Below, piece after piece: positions 1-8,700 of a stretch of DNA of 64,000 nucleotides (its first letter is position 1; every line of letters starts with the position of its first letter). Origin of the DNA: Paenibacillus silvae. GTDB lineage: Bacteria > Bacillota > Bacilli > Paenibacillales > Paenibacillaceae. The notes below the pieces were generated by a model. The model made no database searches. It worked only from the letters and a program-made list of their open reading frames with translations, and was not told the origin of the DNA. The translations under genes and the position numbers were made by a program. The DNA is taken from assembly GCF_014639235.1 (NCBI RefSeq), contig NZ_BMFU01000007.1, forward strand, positions 1 through 64,000, given 5' to 3'.

Positions 1-298
<298 letters not shown>

Positions 299-409
299 AG
301 ATGAATTTCGTCAGCGTGGTTAAGCGCTGTGAAACTCATCAGGGTATTGAAAAGAGCGATAAGCTCATTTTGAATCTGACGATTCATTTAAAACATTGTT
401 ACTATCCAT

Positions 410-426
410 TTGTTCAGTTTTCAAGG
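410..426 (-). promoter_or_regulatory. rRNA leader boxA-like antitermination element
   Basis: On the minus strand this reads CCTTGAAAACTGAACAA, close to the element TTTGAAAACTAAACAA that precedes Bacillus 16S genes. It lies about 110 nt upstream of the mature 16S 5' end and downstream of promoter P2, where boxA is expected. Family knowledge gives the antitermination role; the sequence shows only the match and the position. Confidence 0.5.
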
Positions 427-477
427 AACTTGTTCACCCTACCTTCTGTTGACTTTTGCCAACCAGACAGGAATTTT

Positions 478-507
478 ATCTTATCATGTTAACTCTTCTT
501 CTGTCAA
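478..507 (-). promoter_or_regulatory. rrn promoter P2 (sigma-A)
   Basis: On the minus strand a perfect -35 TTGACA (502-507) is followed after 18 nt by TAAGAT (478-483). The predicted start is about 170 nt upstream of the 16S 5' end. It is the proximal member of a tandem pair typical of Bacillales rrn operons. Confidence 0.75.
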
Positions 508-568
508 CATTATTTTTCATCAATCTTCAAAGCAATTCGACTTTCATCTGTTTGAAGCGACAAGAAAT

Positions 569-597
569 AATATATCATGCTGACAATCTTTTAGCAA
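569..597 (-). promoter_or_regulatory. rrn promoter P1 (sigma-A)
   Basis: On the minus strand TTGCTA (592-597) and TATATT (569-574) are separated by 17 nt. It lies about 90 nt upstream of P2, the spacing seen between tandem rrn promoters in Bacillus. The rest of the 299-876 gap is AT-rich, with no coding frame that has a ribosome binding site. A promoter for the rightward gene at 877 must lie here but none stands out. Confidence 0.7.
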
Positions 598-876
598 GCA
601 CTTTATTCAATTTTTATCATATTCATTGATATCAGCAGTATCCTTCATATTTATTTGATGGAAGTGATCCAAAAACTTTATAATAAGGTATCTTAAATTA
701 GAGGAAGTGCGCTGAGCTTTTATACCCAAATATGCCCCTTTACTCAGCATACAGCTTTTTTCAACTTATCCCTTCATATATGTCTCTCTTTACTAAACAA
801 CTGTCATTGTACATCTATTTCGTTTAAGGTGTTGGCCTGCGAATTCCCCCAAATCCATAACGCGAGGTGAATACAT

Positions 877-2262
877 ATGAAGCAATGGTTAAAAACAATC
901 CGCAAGGGTTATGGTAAAAAGCTGGTCTCCATTCATGCCTGGAATGCGTGGATTGTTGTTATTCTCGCCGTTTCCGGTCTCATGTTGATTGGAGGCTTCT
1001 GGCGTGAAACGCTGGGCATTGGTCGTGTATGGTTAAAATGGCTGCATATCGCTGTTGGTCTCGCTATGCTTGTCCCTGTAGTGTATTACTTATTTCTTGC
1101 CAGCAAGCACTGGAAGCAGCTTCGCAATAAGCCATGGCAAAAGGCAAATACACTCATCGTGCTGGCCCTTCTGATCGGCTGGTTACTTTCAGGTCTTGTC
1201 TTGTGGCAGTTCAAGCTCGCTGGGCCAAGCTGGTCAAACGCCGCGCTTCTCATACATGATCTGCTCACTTGGGTGGGTTTACCTTATATCATCTATCACT
1301 CCATTACACGCACACGATGGTTAAAGGACCCTGCACGACGCACGATCCAGACCAACGAATCTTCAGCACACAGTCCAGGTGTACAACATGCGGCTAATTC
1401 CTTCCCTGTAACGGATAAGCCAGATACACGGAACACACCAGCAGCGATATCTTCTGCACGTGCAGAGAGCGATTCCAGCAGAACCTCCGCATCAAAGCTG
1501 GAAAAGCCGCAGCCCGTGTACACCCGTCGCGCTTTTATCCGCTCTGCCGTTGGCGTAGGACTCGCGGTTACACTTGGACCAACCTTCGTATCGTGGATCG
1601 GCAAAAATCTCAAGTTCGATAACAGCATAGACAGCATGCTGGAGAACGATCCCAATCAGATGATTCCGCTGCCGCAGCCATCATCCGCATCTTCTCCCCC
1701 GATTGGTGGCGGAGCTGAAGGGCATTTTCGCGTATACACGGTTACCCCTATTCCTTCCTTCTCCAATGCCAACTGGTCATTTCGAATAGATGGACTGGTG
1801 GAGCGTGCACAAATCTGGAATTGGGAGCAGTTCGTCAAGCTTGCACGGACTGTACAGATCAGCGACTTTCACTGTGTAACGGGCTGGTCCGTGTATAAAA
1901 ATACGTGGGAAGGCATCCCGCTGAAGCATTTTCTGGAGAAAGCCGGTGTAAAACCAGGAGCGCACAGCGTCAAGTTTTATTCAGGTGATGGCGTGTATAC
2001 AGATGCCATCACGATGGAGCAGGCAGAGATGGATGATATTATGGTCGCTGTCATGCATGACGGCAAGCCTATTCCTGCTGACCTTGGTGGCCCCGTACGC
2101 CTGATCATTCCACAGATGTACGCCTACAAATCGGTCAAGTGGCTAAACCGCATCGAGATTATCGACAGTGAGCATATTGGCTATTGGGAAGAACGGGGAT
2201 ACGACAAGGATGCCTGGTTACCCGGGGCTTCTCAGCTTTATCCGAATACAAGTGGATCATAA
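877..2262 (+). CDS. Fused cytochrome b561-like / molybdopterin-dependent oxidoreductase (MsrPQ-like)
   Basis: A 461-residue protein joining two modules that are usually separate. Residues ~15-145 form four hydrophobic helices with histidines at 20, 57, 127 and 141, as in b-type haem membrane anchors. A low-complexity Ser/Thr/Ala linker (~150-212) leads to an internal twin-arginine segment, TRRAFIRSAVGVG (RR at 217-218), followed by a hydrophobic stretch. Residues ~285-455 are an oxidoreductase molybdopterin-binding domain of the sulfite oxidase/MsrP family, with the likely molybdenum ligand Cys333 in FHCVTGWS. By family this would be an extracytoplasmic Mo enzyme taking electrons from the quinone pool through the haem anchor. 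The substrate is unknown; methionine sulfoxide is one possibility by analogy with MsrP. GAGGTG about 8 nt before ATG supports the start. It is monocistronic and convergent with ligA. Confidence 0.85.
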   Translation: MKQWLKTIRKGYGKKLVSIHAWNAWIVVILAVSGLMLIGGFWRETLGIGRVWLKWLHIAVGLAMLVPVVYYLFLASKHWKQLRNKPWQKANTLIVLALLIGWLLSGLVLWQFKLAGPSWSNAALLIHDLLTWVGLPYIIYHSITRTRWLKDPARRTIQTNESSAHSPGVQHAANSFPVTDKPDTRNTPAAISSARAESDSSRTSASKLEKPQPVYTRRAFIRSAVGVGLAVTLGPTFVSWIGKNLKFDNSIDSMLENDPNQMIPLPQPSSASSPPIGGGAEGHFRVYTVTPIPSFSNANWSFRIDGLVERAQIWNWEQFVKLARTVQISDFHCVTGWSVYKNTWEGIPLKHFLEKAGVKPGAHSVKFYSGDGVYTDAITMEQAEMDDIMVAVMHDGKPIPADLGGPVRLIIPQMYAYKSVKWLNRIEIIDSEHIGYWEERGYDKDAWLPGASQLYPNTSGS

Positions 2263-2310
2263 AAAAGTGGATTGGCGAAGCGAGTTTTTACACCCCACCA
2301 TTGCTACTCA

Positions 2311-2359
2311 AAAAAAGAAGCCTCCAGACACACGTCATATCCGTGGTCCTGGGGGCTTC
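2311..2359 (-). terminator. Rho-independent terminator of ligA
   Basis: The arms GAAGCC(T)CCAG and CTGGGGGCTTC form a long imperfect stem. On the minus strand it is followed by a run of seven T, so it terminates leftward ligA transcription. It may also block the convergent 877-2262 transcript, though the plus-side T-run is poor. Confidence 0.8.
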
Positions 2360-2427
2360 CTTCTAGTCATCCCTTACGATTCATTATCTCCTATACAAAA
2401 GCAAATAAGTTTCGTCTGCTTCATCTG

Positions 2428-4440
2428 TTACGAATTCAACAAACGTACCAGTTCATCCTCATCCTCGATGGTCGGAATGCCAAGATCATGAGCTTTCGTT
2501 AATTTGCTGCCTGCCTTCTCTCCGGCAATGACGAGGTCTGTCTTTTTAGATACACTGCCTGTAACCTTCGCACCAAGCGCTTCAAGTTTCTGTGTTGCCT
2601 CTTCACGCGTCAGCTGATGCAGCGTTCCTGTGAGTACGACCGTTTTGCCACTAAAGAAGGAATCCTCCGCCACAACTGCCGGCGCTTCCGGTGCTTGTGC
2701 TTTCACGCCCAGATTCAGCATCTTCTCAATTGCCGCTTGAGTGAACGGATCAGCGAAGAAATTAACAATACTCTCTGCTACAATTCCACCCACGTCTGGC
2801 AGCTCGACCAATTCCTCTACGGTGGCGTTCATGATTGCGTGCAAATCACGATAGTGATCGGCGAGCATGCGTGTGGTCGATTTTCCTGTGTTCGGAATTC
2901 CCAAGGAATAGAGGAACGAAGCCAGGTCCCGATCTTTACTTTGCTCAAGCGCAGCAAGAAGGTTATTTGCTTTCTTTTCGCCAAATCGCTCCAGCTTCAC
3001 CAGATCATTAAACTGCAATGTATACAGGTCAGCCGGCTCGCGCACGTTTAATTCATCATAAAGCTGAATGGCTGTTTTCTCGCTAAACGTCTCAATATCC
3101 ATCGCATCCCGTGAAGCAAAATGGGAAATACGAGCTACGGTCTGTGGTTTGCAGGCAAGCTTGTTGTTACAGAACAAATGCGCTCCGCGCTGCTCCAGAG
3201 GGAAGCCACACGCAGGACACTGTTCAGGGTAGATGATCTCTTCGCCGTCATTTTCTTCAGTCACTTTGCCGAGAATTTCAGGGATAACATCGTTGGAACG
3301 ACGAATAAAAACACGTGAACCGAGCGCATACTTCAGATTTTTACGTTCAATATCGCCAACATTGTTCAGCGTACAGTTTTGTACAGTCACTCCCGCAAGC
3401 TCGACAGGCTCTACTCGCGCCAGTGGAGTCACTTTGCCGGTTCGTCCAACATTCCACACCACTTCTTTCAGCACGGTTGTTGTCTCTTCCGCTTCGAACT
3501 TGTAGGCTACTGCCCAGCGAGGGAACTTGTCCGTATAACCCAACACTTCACGTGTCCGCATATCTGTCAGCTTGATTACAGCTCCATCAATCAGGTAATC
3601 CAGCTGTCCACGGTTTTCCTGAATCGCTGCGAGCTGCTCCATCACATCGTCAAACTCATGGAAGTAGGTAATCGATGGATTCACTTTGAAGCGGTTATGC
3701 CGCAGGAAATCCATCATTTCCTCGTGTGTGGCGAACTTTACATTATCCGAATATCCGATGTTATAAAAATAGGCATTTAATCGACGCTCAGCCGTCGTTT
3801 TCGGATTCAGGTTGCGCAGCGCACCTGCCGCTGCATTCCGTGCATTTTTGAGCGGCTCGGCAGCCGTTTCATTGTATCGATTCAGAACAGAAAGGTTCAT
3901 GATGCCCTCGCCCTGCACTTCAATGGTGCCGTCCGTATACGGAATTTTGAGCGGAACAGACTTGATCGTTTTGACCTGAGCCAAAATCCCTTCGCCCACC
4001 GTCCCGTTACCGCGCGTAGAAGCTTGCACCAGTTCACCATTGGTATATGTCAGGTTCAAGGTGAGTCCATCAAATTTCAACTCGATGACATAGCCCGGGT
4101 CCGGCAGGGGATTCTCCGGGTTTTTGCTATTGTAGTCATTGACCAGCTTCAGGACACGTGTATTCCAGCTGCGCAGCTGCTCAATGTTCTGTGCTTTGTC
4201 CAGACTCCACAATGGGGATAAATGACGATGCGGGGTGAATCCTTTCAGCAGTTCGCCCCCTACACGTTGTGTAGGAGAATCGGGCAGTACGATGCCGCTC
4301 TCCTGCTCCAGTGCAACCAGTTCATCATACAGCAGGTCATACTCCTTATCACTGATCTGCGGCTGATCCATTGTATAGTACTGATAATTATGCTGGTTCA
4401 GCTCGGTAACGAGTTGCTCCATCCGGTGCATCGGGTCCAT
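2428..4440 (-). CDS. ligA: NAD-dependent DNA ligase LigA
   Basis: 670 residues, the usual LigA length. It seals nicks in DNA during replication and repair using NAD+. Domain Ia (~1-70) is followed by the nucleotidyltransferase domain with the adenylated lysine in LKFDG (K122). Then come an OB fold, a four-cysteine zinc finger (CPACGF...CNNKLAC), helix-hairpin-helix repeats (~470-590) and a C-terminal BRCT domain (~595-670) starting FSGKTVVLTGTL. The ATG at 4440 lies 11 nt after GGAGGG. It is the last gene of the conserved pcrB-pcrA-ligA order, but a repeat element (4474-4702) separates it from pcrA and may alter read-through. Confidence 0.98.
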   Translation of the reverse strand: MDPMHRMEQLVTELNQHNYQYYTMDQPQISDKEYDLLYDELVALEQESGIVLPDSPTQRVGGELLKGFTPHRHLSPLWSLDKAQNIEQLRSWNTRVLKLVNDYNSKNPENPLPDPGYVIELKFDGLTLNLTYTNGELVQASTRGNGTVGEGILAQVKTIKSVPLKIPYTDGTIEVQGEGIMNLSVLNRYNETAAEPLKNARNAAAGALRNLNPKTTAERRLNAYFYNIGYSDNVKFATHEEMMDFLRHNRFKVNPSITYFHEFDDVMEQLAAIQENRGQLDYLIDGAVIKLTDMRTREVLGYTDKFPRWAVAYKFEAEETTTVLKEVVWNVGRTGKVTPLARVEPVELAGVTVQNCTLNNVGDIERKNLKYALGSRVFIRRSNDVIPEILGKVTEENDGEEIIYPEQCPACGFPLEQRGAHLFCNNKLACKPQTVARISHFASRDAMDIETFSEKTAIQLYDELNVREPADLYTLQFNDLVKLERFGEKKANNLLAALEQSKDRDLASFLYSLGIPNTGKSTTRMLADHYRDLHAIMNATVEELVELPDVGGIVAESIVNFFADPFTQAAIEKMLNLGVKAQAPEAPAVVAEDSFFSGKTVVLTGTLHQLTREEATQKLEALGAKVTGSVSKKTDLVIAGEKAGSKLTKAHDLGIPTIEDEDELVRLLNS

Positions 4441-4473
4441 ATCGGGCCATCCCTCCGTAAATTTAATATATGT

Positions 4474-4702
4474 ATATAAGTTGAACTATTTCTTTACACA
4501 TTAACGAAGAGGACAGAAAAAACCTGAAAAAGCAGAGCGATCGCCTGAAAGCTTTCTGCAAGAAAGCTGCATCGGAAGCATACGCTGTTCACCGGGTTTT
4601 TACCTTTGGATAGTGGAATCCAAAAAATCTGGGGATAACAGCGATTGGAAGGTTATTCTGTCATCGAAGTGGGTTGTGTAAAATCTTTAGTTCAACTTAT
4701 AT
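4474..4702. repeat. MITE-like interspersed repeat, copy A
   Basis: A 229-bp non-coding block bounded by inverted ends ATATAAGTTGAAC (4474-4486) and GTTCAACTTATAT (4690-4702). Its reverse complement aligns along nearly the whole length with copy B at 7279-7468. Shared blocks include GATGACAGAA, CCTTCCAATCGCTGTTATCC, GGCGATCGC and TTTTTTCTGTCCTC. Copy A carries about 40 extra bases in the middle. It fills the pcrA-ligA gap (4441-4786); no gene was seen there. Whether it is a mobile MITE or a structured intergenic repeat cannot be settled from one window. Confidence 0.8.
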
Positions 4703-4786
4703 TGAACGAACATGCCTACTGCTCAAACGAACATGGAAGTATCAATTTCCTGGCAGTTCGATAAGATACAATAGGCCGTTTTATTC

Positions 4787-7159
4787 TTATTCCACTTTGG
4801 TAATCGGGGCGAATCCGGCGAGCAGACGTTTCACGCCCACTGGAGCCGGGAAGGCAATCTGCAGCTCGGTGTCGTTACCGCTGCCTTTGACCGCTACGAT
4901 GGTACCCGTTCCCCATTTGCCGTGCTGCACTTTGTCTCCTGCTTTGAAACCTGCCGCACTATCGGACGAGACAGATTTCGAAGCTGACGTTGGTGCTGCA
5001 GTTGCTGGACGCGAGGTGCTTGTTGTTACCCGTGACGTCGGTCCAGAGGATGCCATTGCAGATGACCCGCTGCGGCTTTGCTGTTCAAACAATTTGGTAG
5101 CACTTGCTGCCCTGCCACCGAAGTTGCTTCCGCCGCTAGAGCCCAGACCACGTCCACCATACGATCCACCACCTGTGCTGGAGCCACGGCGATACCGATC
5201 ACGTGCGATAGACGTATCTTCCTTCAGCTCATCCGGAATTTCATCGAGGAAACGAGAGGGCGGATTGGCCGTTGTACGTCCAAACAAGGTACGCATCTGC
5301 GCACAGGACAGGAACAGCTGCTCTTCTGCACGTGTAATACCGACATAAGCCAGACGACGCTCTTCCTCCAGCTCTTCGTTATCCATAAAGGCCCGGCTGT
5401 GCGGGAAAACCCCTTCCTCCATACCAATGATGAAGACAACCGGGAACTCCAGACCTTTCGCACTGTGCATGGTCATCAATGTGACCGCATCGCTCTGATC
5501 CTCTTCATCATCGTTCATGCTGTCGATGTCTGCAATGAGTGCCAGATCGGTGAGGAACGAAACGAGCGTTTTGTCTTCATTATTTTTCTCAAATTCCATC
5601 GTTACCGACAGAAACTCTTCAATATTCTCCAGCCTTGCGCGAGATTCAATGGTATTTTCCTTCTGCATCTCGTCACGATACTGGCTCATCTCGAGAATCT
5701 TCTCCGTCAGCTCCGTCACCGAGAGGTATTCGACCATCTGGTGAAGTGCCGCGATCATATCATAGAATTCTACCAACGCATTACGTGTGCGACCCGCAAA
5801 ACCAAGATCGTCCACCACCTGTAATACGCGGAAAATGGAAACTCCACGCTCTCCCGCTGCCGCTGCCAGCTTCGCTACGGTTGTATCCCCGATACTGCGC
5901 TTAGGCACATTAATGATTCGGGTTAAGCTTATATCATCATCCGGGTTGGACAACAGACGCAAGTAAGCGAGAATGTCCTTGATCTCTTTCCGATCATAGA
6001 ACTTGATGCCGCCGACAATCTGATATGGAATGTCTGACTTGATCAGAATTTCCTCGATCACCCGGGACTGTGCATTCGTACGATACAAAATCGCGTGATG
6101 CTGATAGGATTTGCCGTTTTTCACATTTTTACTAATCTCCGAAGTGACAAAATACCCTTCATCATGCTCGGAATCCGCGCGGTATACTTTGATCTTCGAG
6201 CCGCCTTCTTTGTCCGTCCACAGCTTCTTCGGCTTACGGCCCGTATTCAGGCCAATCACTTCATTCGCCGCATTCAGGATATTGGAAGTGGAACGATAAT
6301 TTTGCTCCAGCATAATCGTTTGTGCTTCAGGGTAGTCTTTTTCAAAGTTAAGGATGTTGGAGATGTCCGCTCCACGCCAGCGATAGATCGACTGGTCACT
6401 ATCCCCTACGACACAGATACGATGATGACTGTCAGCCAGCATGCGGCATAGCATGTACTGTGCACGGTTCGTATCCTGATACTCGTCGACATGAATGTAC
6501 TGGAATTTCTTTTGGTAAAAATCAAGCACTTCCGGCACTTCCTTGAACAGTTGAATCGTCGCCATAATCAGGTCGTCAAAGTCGAGCGAGTTGTTGGCTC
6601 TTAACCGCTTCTGGTACATCGTATACACCTTCGCTACAATGCCTTCGAAATAGTCGCCAGCCTGCTTCTCATATTGCTCAGGGCTAATCAGTTCGTTTTT
6701 GGCTGTGCTCATCATTGCCTGTACGGCTTTCGGTTCAAACTTCTTCGTATCAATATTCTGATCCTTCATACAGCTGCGAATGACGGATAGCTGGTCGGAT
6801 GAGTCCAGAATGCTGAAGTTGGATGTAAAACCGATGCGTTCAATGTCTCGGCGCAGAATGCGCACACACATGGAGTGAAATGTGGATACCCAGATGTCAC
6901 GGCCCTGTGAGCCGCCTACCAGTTGGGAAACCCGATCCTGCATCTCCCGGGCCGCTTTGTTCGTAAACGTAATCGCCAAAATGCCCCACGGGGGTGCTTT
7001 CCGTGTTGCGATGAGATAGGCGATCCGGTGTGTCAGCACCCGGGTTTTGCCCGAGCCGGCACCGGCCATAATCAGCAATGGCCCATCGGTTGCCTCCACA
7101 GCTTGGCGTTGAGGCGTATTCAGCCGCGCGATGGCGTCATGTATATTTACAGGTTGCAT
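4787..7159 (-). CDS. pcrA: ATP-dependent DNA helicase PcrA (UvrD/Rep superfamily 1)
   Basis: About 790 residues. PcrA is an essential 3'-5' helicase of Gram-positives, acting in repair, plasmid rolling-circle replication and removal of RecA and stalled RNA polymerase. Visible motifs are the P-loop GAGSGKTRVL near the N-terminus, DEYQDTN (motif II), GDSDQSIYRWRGAD (motif III), YRSTSNIL, TMHSAKGLEF and the motif VI block YVGITRAEE. A Gly/Ser/Ala-rich linker of ~110 residues leads to a C-terminal Tudor-like fold (GDKVQHGKWGTGTI), which in PcrA contacts RNA polymerase. The frame is open up to 7219, but ATG at 7159 is preceded by AAAGGAG at the right distance and matches the family N-terminus. Confidence 0.97.
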   Translation of the reverse strand: MQPVNIHDAIARLNTPQRQAVEATDGPLLIMAGAGSGKTRVLTHRIAYLIATRKAPPWGILAITFTNKAAREMQDRVSQLVGGSQGRDIWVSTFHSMCVRILRRDIERIGFTSNFSILDSSDQLSVIRSCMKDQNIDTKKFEPKAVQAMMSTAKNELISPEQYEKQAGDYFEGIVAKVYTMYQKRLRANNSLDFDDLIMATIQLFKEVPEVLDFYQKKFQYIHVDEYQDTNRAQYMLCRMLADSHHRICVVGDSDQSIYRWRGADISNILNFEKDYPEAQTIMLEQNYRSTSNILNAANEVIGLNTGRKPKKLWTDKEGGSKIKVYRADSEHDEGYFVTSEISKNVKNGKSYQHHAILYRTNAQSRVIEEILIKSDIPYQIVGGIKFYDRKEIKDILAYLRLLSNPDDDISLTRIINVPKRSIGDTTVAKLAAAAGERGVSIFRVLQVVDDLGFAGRTRNALVEFYDMIAALHQMVEYLSVTELTEKILEMSQYRDEMQKENTIESRARLENIEEFLSVTMEFEKNNEDKTLVSFLTDLALIADIDSMNDDEEDQSDAVTLMTMHSAKGLEFPVVFIIGMEEGVFPHSRAFMDNEELEEERRLAYVGITRAEEQLFLSCAQMRTLFGRTTANPPSRFLDEIPDELKEDTSIARDRYRRGSSTGGGSYGGRGLGSSGGSNFGGRAASATKLFEQQSRSGSSAMASSGPTSRVTTSTSRPATAAPTSASKSVSSDSAAGFKAGDKVQHGKWGTGTIVAVKGSGNDTELQIAFPAPVGVKRLLAGFAPITKVE

Positions 7160-7278
7160 GCATGCATGCTCCTTTCGTTGGTTGATCAGTATAAGGGGGC
7201 ATGGGGTTACACTTGTCACTCCGAGTGCAGTAGCATCTTCCGGTCGCAGTTATTCCCGAATTTTTGAATATAAGATCT

Positions 7279-7468
7279 ATACAATTTGAACTAAAGTAGG
7301 TTTACCCGGACACTCCGATGACAGAACAACCTTCCAATCGCTGTTATCCCCAGATTTTTTTAATTCCATTTTGCAAGGGGAAAATCCGGTGATAAAGGCG
7401 ATCGCTTCGCTTTTCCAGGTTTTTTCTGTCCTCTCCGTTCACGTGTAAATGAATGGTTCAACTTATAT
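7279..7468. repeat. MITE-like interspersed repeat, copy B
   Basis: A 190-bp element related to copy A but in inverse orientation, so the two bracket pcrA as a ~3 kb inverted pair. Ends: ATACAATTTGAAC (7279-7291, 11 of 13 matching the copy A end) and GTTCAACTTATAT (7456-7468). The interior carries CCTTCCAATCGCTGTTATCC, CCGGTGATAAAGGCGATCGC and TTTTTTCTGTCCTCTCCGTT. It has no open frame and sits in the pcrB-pcrA gap (7160-7789). Confidence 0.8.
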
Positions 7469-7548
7469 AGTGATAAAAACTCAGGAATAAAGGCGAAAAC
7501 TTCGTTTTTTCAGATTCTTCTGCACTCTCCGTTCGCGTGTAAACATAG
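7469..7548. repeat. Degenerate partial copy of the MITE-like repeat
   Basis: Directly after copy B, this stretch repeats the right third of the element in the same orientation: AATAAAGGCGAAAACTTCG, TTCTGCACTCTCCGTTCGCG and TGTAAAC match GATAAAGGCGATCGCTTCG, TTCTGTCCTCTCCGTTCACG and TGTAAAT of copy B, with substitutions. It looks like a tandem partial duplication or the remains of a nested insertion. The remaining bases to 7789 are AT-rich and hold nothing I can identify beyond a weak AAAACTG/CAGTTTT inverted repeat near 7585-7609. Confidence 0.65.
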
Positions 7549-7789
7549 TTTCCTTAGACTTTGGATGTAGTTAGAAACAACAAGAAAACTGTAGTAGCTT
7601 TTCAGTTTTATAATAAAACTCCATTGTTGCATTACTTCTGAGCTCTGCAATTGTACATAAACCATAAATCGTAAATACAATTGTGGTAAAAGGTTTAAAA
7701 TCCCGAGTGCGATATTACCTCGTTATAAGGGCAAAGTTCTATTTTAACAGATTCAAAGAGGATTGTGGGGGTTTGGTAAACTAAACCGT

Positions 7790-8485
7790 TCAGGCGCTGC
7801 CTTTCACGGCTTGTACCGTCTCCAATGCCTGACTTAAATTGCTGTACACGATATTGCCAACAACAACGGTATCAGCAGCTTGAGCCGCTTGTCCTGCTTT
7901 CTCGGCTGTATCAATTCCACCGCCATAAATCAGGTGTGCACGCTCCAGCTGTCTATGTGTCTCGCTGACCAGTTCCATATCACCAAATGTTCCGCTGTAC
8001 TCCATATATATAATGGGCAGATTCAGCAGCCGTTCTCCAGCCTGAGCATAGGCCGTCGCAGCCTCTGTAGTCAGTTCCGTATCTGCTCCGGTTAACCTCG
8101 CCACCGTAGAGTCCGCATGAAGCACAATATACCCTTCGGCAATCAGCATATCCCACGGAATCAAATAGCCGTAACGTTCAATTGCCCGCTGGTGTTGTCC
8201 AATGATCCACTGGCTGTCCGTTGTGTTGAGCACCATCGGAATCAAATACCCGTCAAACCCGGGCACAACCGCCTCCAGATCGGATACTTCCAGCATACAG
8301 GGCAGCTCGTAACGGCGAACCCGGGACATCAAATCGACGGTATTATCATACGTAATTCCTGATGAGCCGCCGATGATAATCGCATCGGTCCCTGACATGC
8401 ATACCTGATCGAGTGCATCGTCCGTAATTTCCCGGTCCGGGTCGAGCTTAAATACGTGTCTCCACTGCTTAATCATGTCTATCAA
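7790..8485 (-). CDS. pcrB: Heptaprenylglyceryl phosphate synthase PcrB
   Basis: 231 residues, a single TIM-barrel domain. PcrB joins heptaprenyl diphosphate to sn-glycerol-1-phosphate, giving an archaea-like ether lipid precursor in Bacillales. Typical motifs are FKLDPDREI near the N-terminus, GTDAIIIGGSSG, the YMEYSGTFG segment and the phosphate-binding end LIYGGGIDTAEKA. The frame begins with TTG (8485) in TTGATAGACATG; GGAGG sits 8 nt before the TTG and 17 nt before the ATG, so TTG is the better start. It is the first gene of pcrB-pcrA-ligA, although 630 bp of repeat-bearing DNA separate it from pcrA. Confidence 0.95.
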   Translation of the reverse strand: MIDMIKQWRHVFKLDPDREITDDALDQVCMSGTDAIIIGGSSGITYDNTVDLMSRVRRYELPCMLEVSDLEAVVPGFDGYLIPMVLNTTDSQWIIGQHQRAIERYGYLIPWDMLIAEGYIVLHADSTVARLTGADTELTTEAATAYAQAGERLLNLPIIYMEYSGTFGDMELVSETHRQLERAHLIYGGGIDTAEKAGQAAQAADTVVVGNIVYSNLSQALETVQAVKGSA

Positions 8486-8585
8486 CGAACATTCCTCCAG
8501 AGGTTCTTCTGCATCCTTAAAAGCTTGTAAACTAAGTCTAAGTCAGCAGGCAGCAGGTGTCAATGTTCGTATAAAAAGGCGAACA

Positions 8586-8632
8586 GAAAAACACAGACTT
8601 TTCCCTGTTTTTAACCTCAAAAAAGTCTGTGT
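8586..8632 (-). terminator. Rho-independent terminator after the GDPD-like gene
   Basis: A perfect 12-bp stem, ACACAGACTTTT (8591-8602) with AAAAGTCTGTGT (8621-8632), is followed on the minus strand by TTTTC. It isolates pcrB from the upstream gene at 8701-9576. Confidence 0.8.
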
Positions 8633-8700
8633 CCTGAATATTAAGCTTTTCTATTCTCCTTATATCTGCCCAGCTTTTCTTTATCTTTGCCCTACCGTGT

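Noticed and set aside
4474..4702. Insertion sequence with its own transposase
   Set aside because: The element is only ~230 bp with no open frame. Only a non-autonomous (MITE-like) or structured repeat is supportable.
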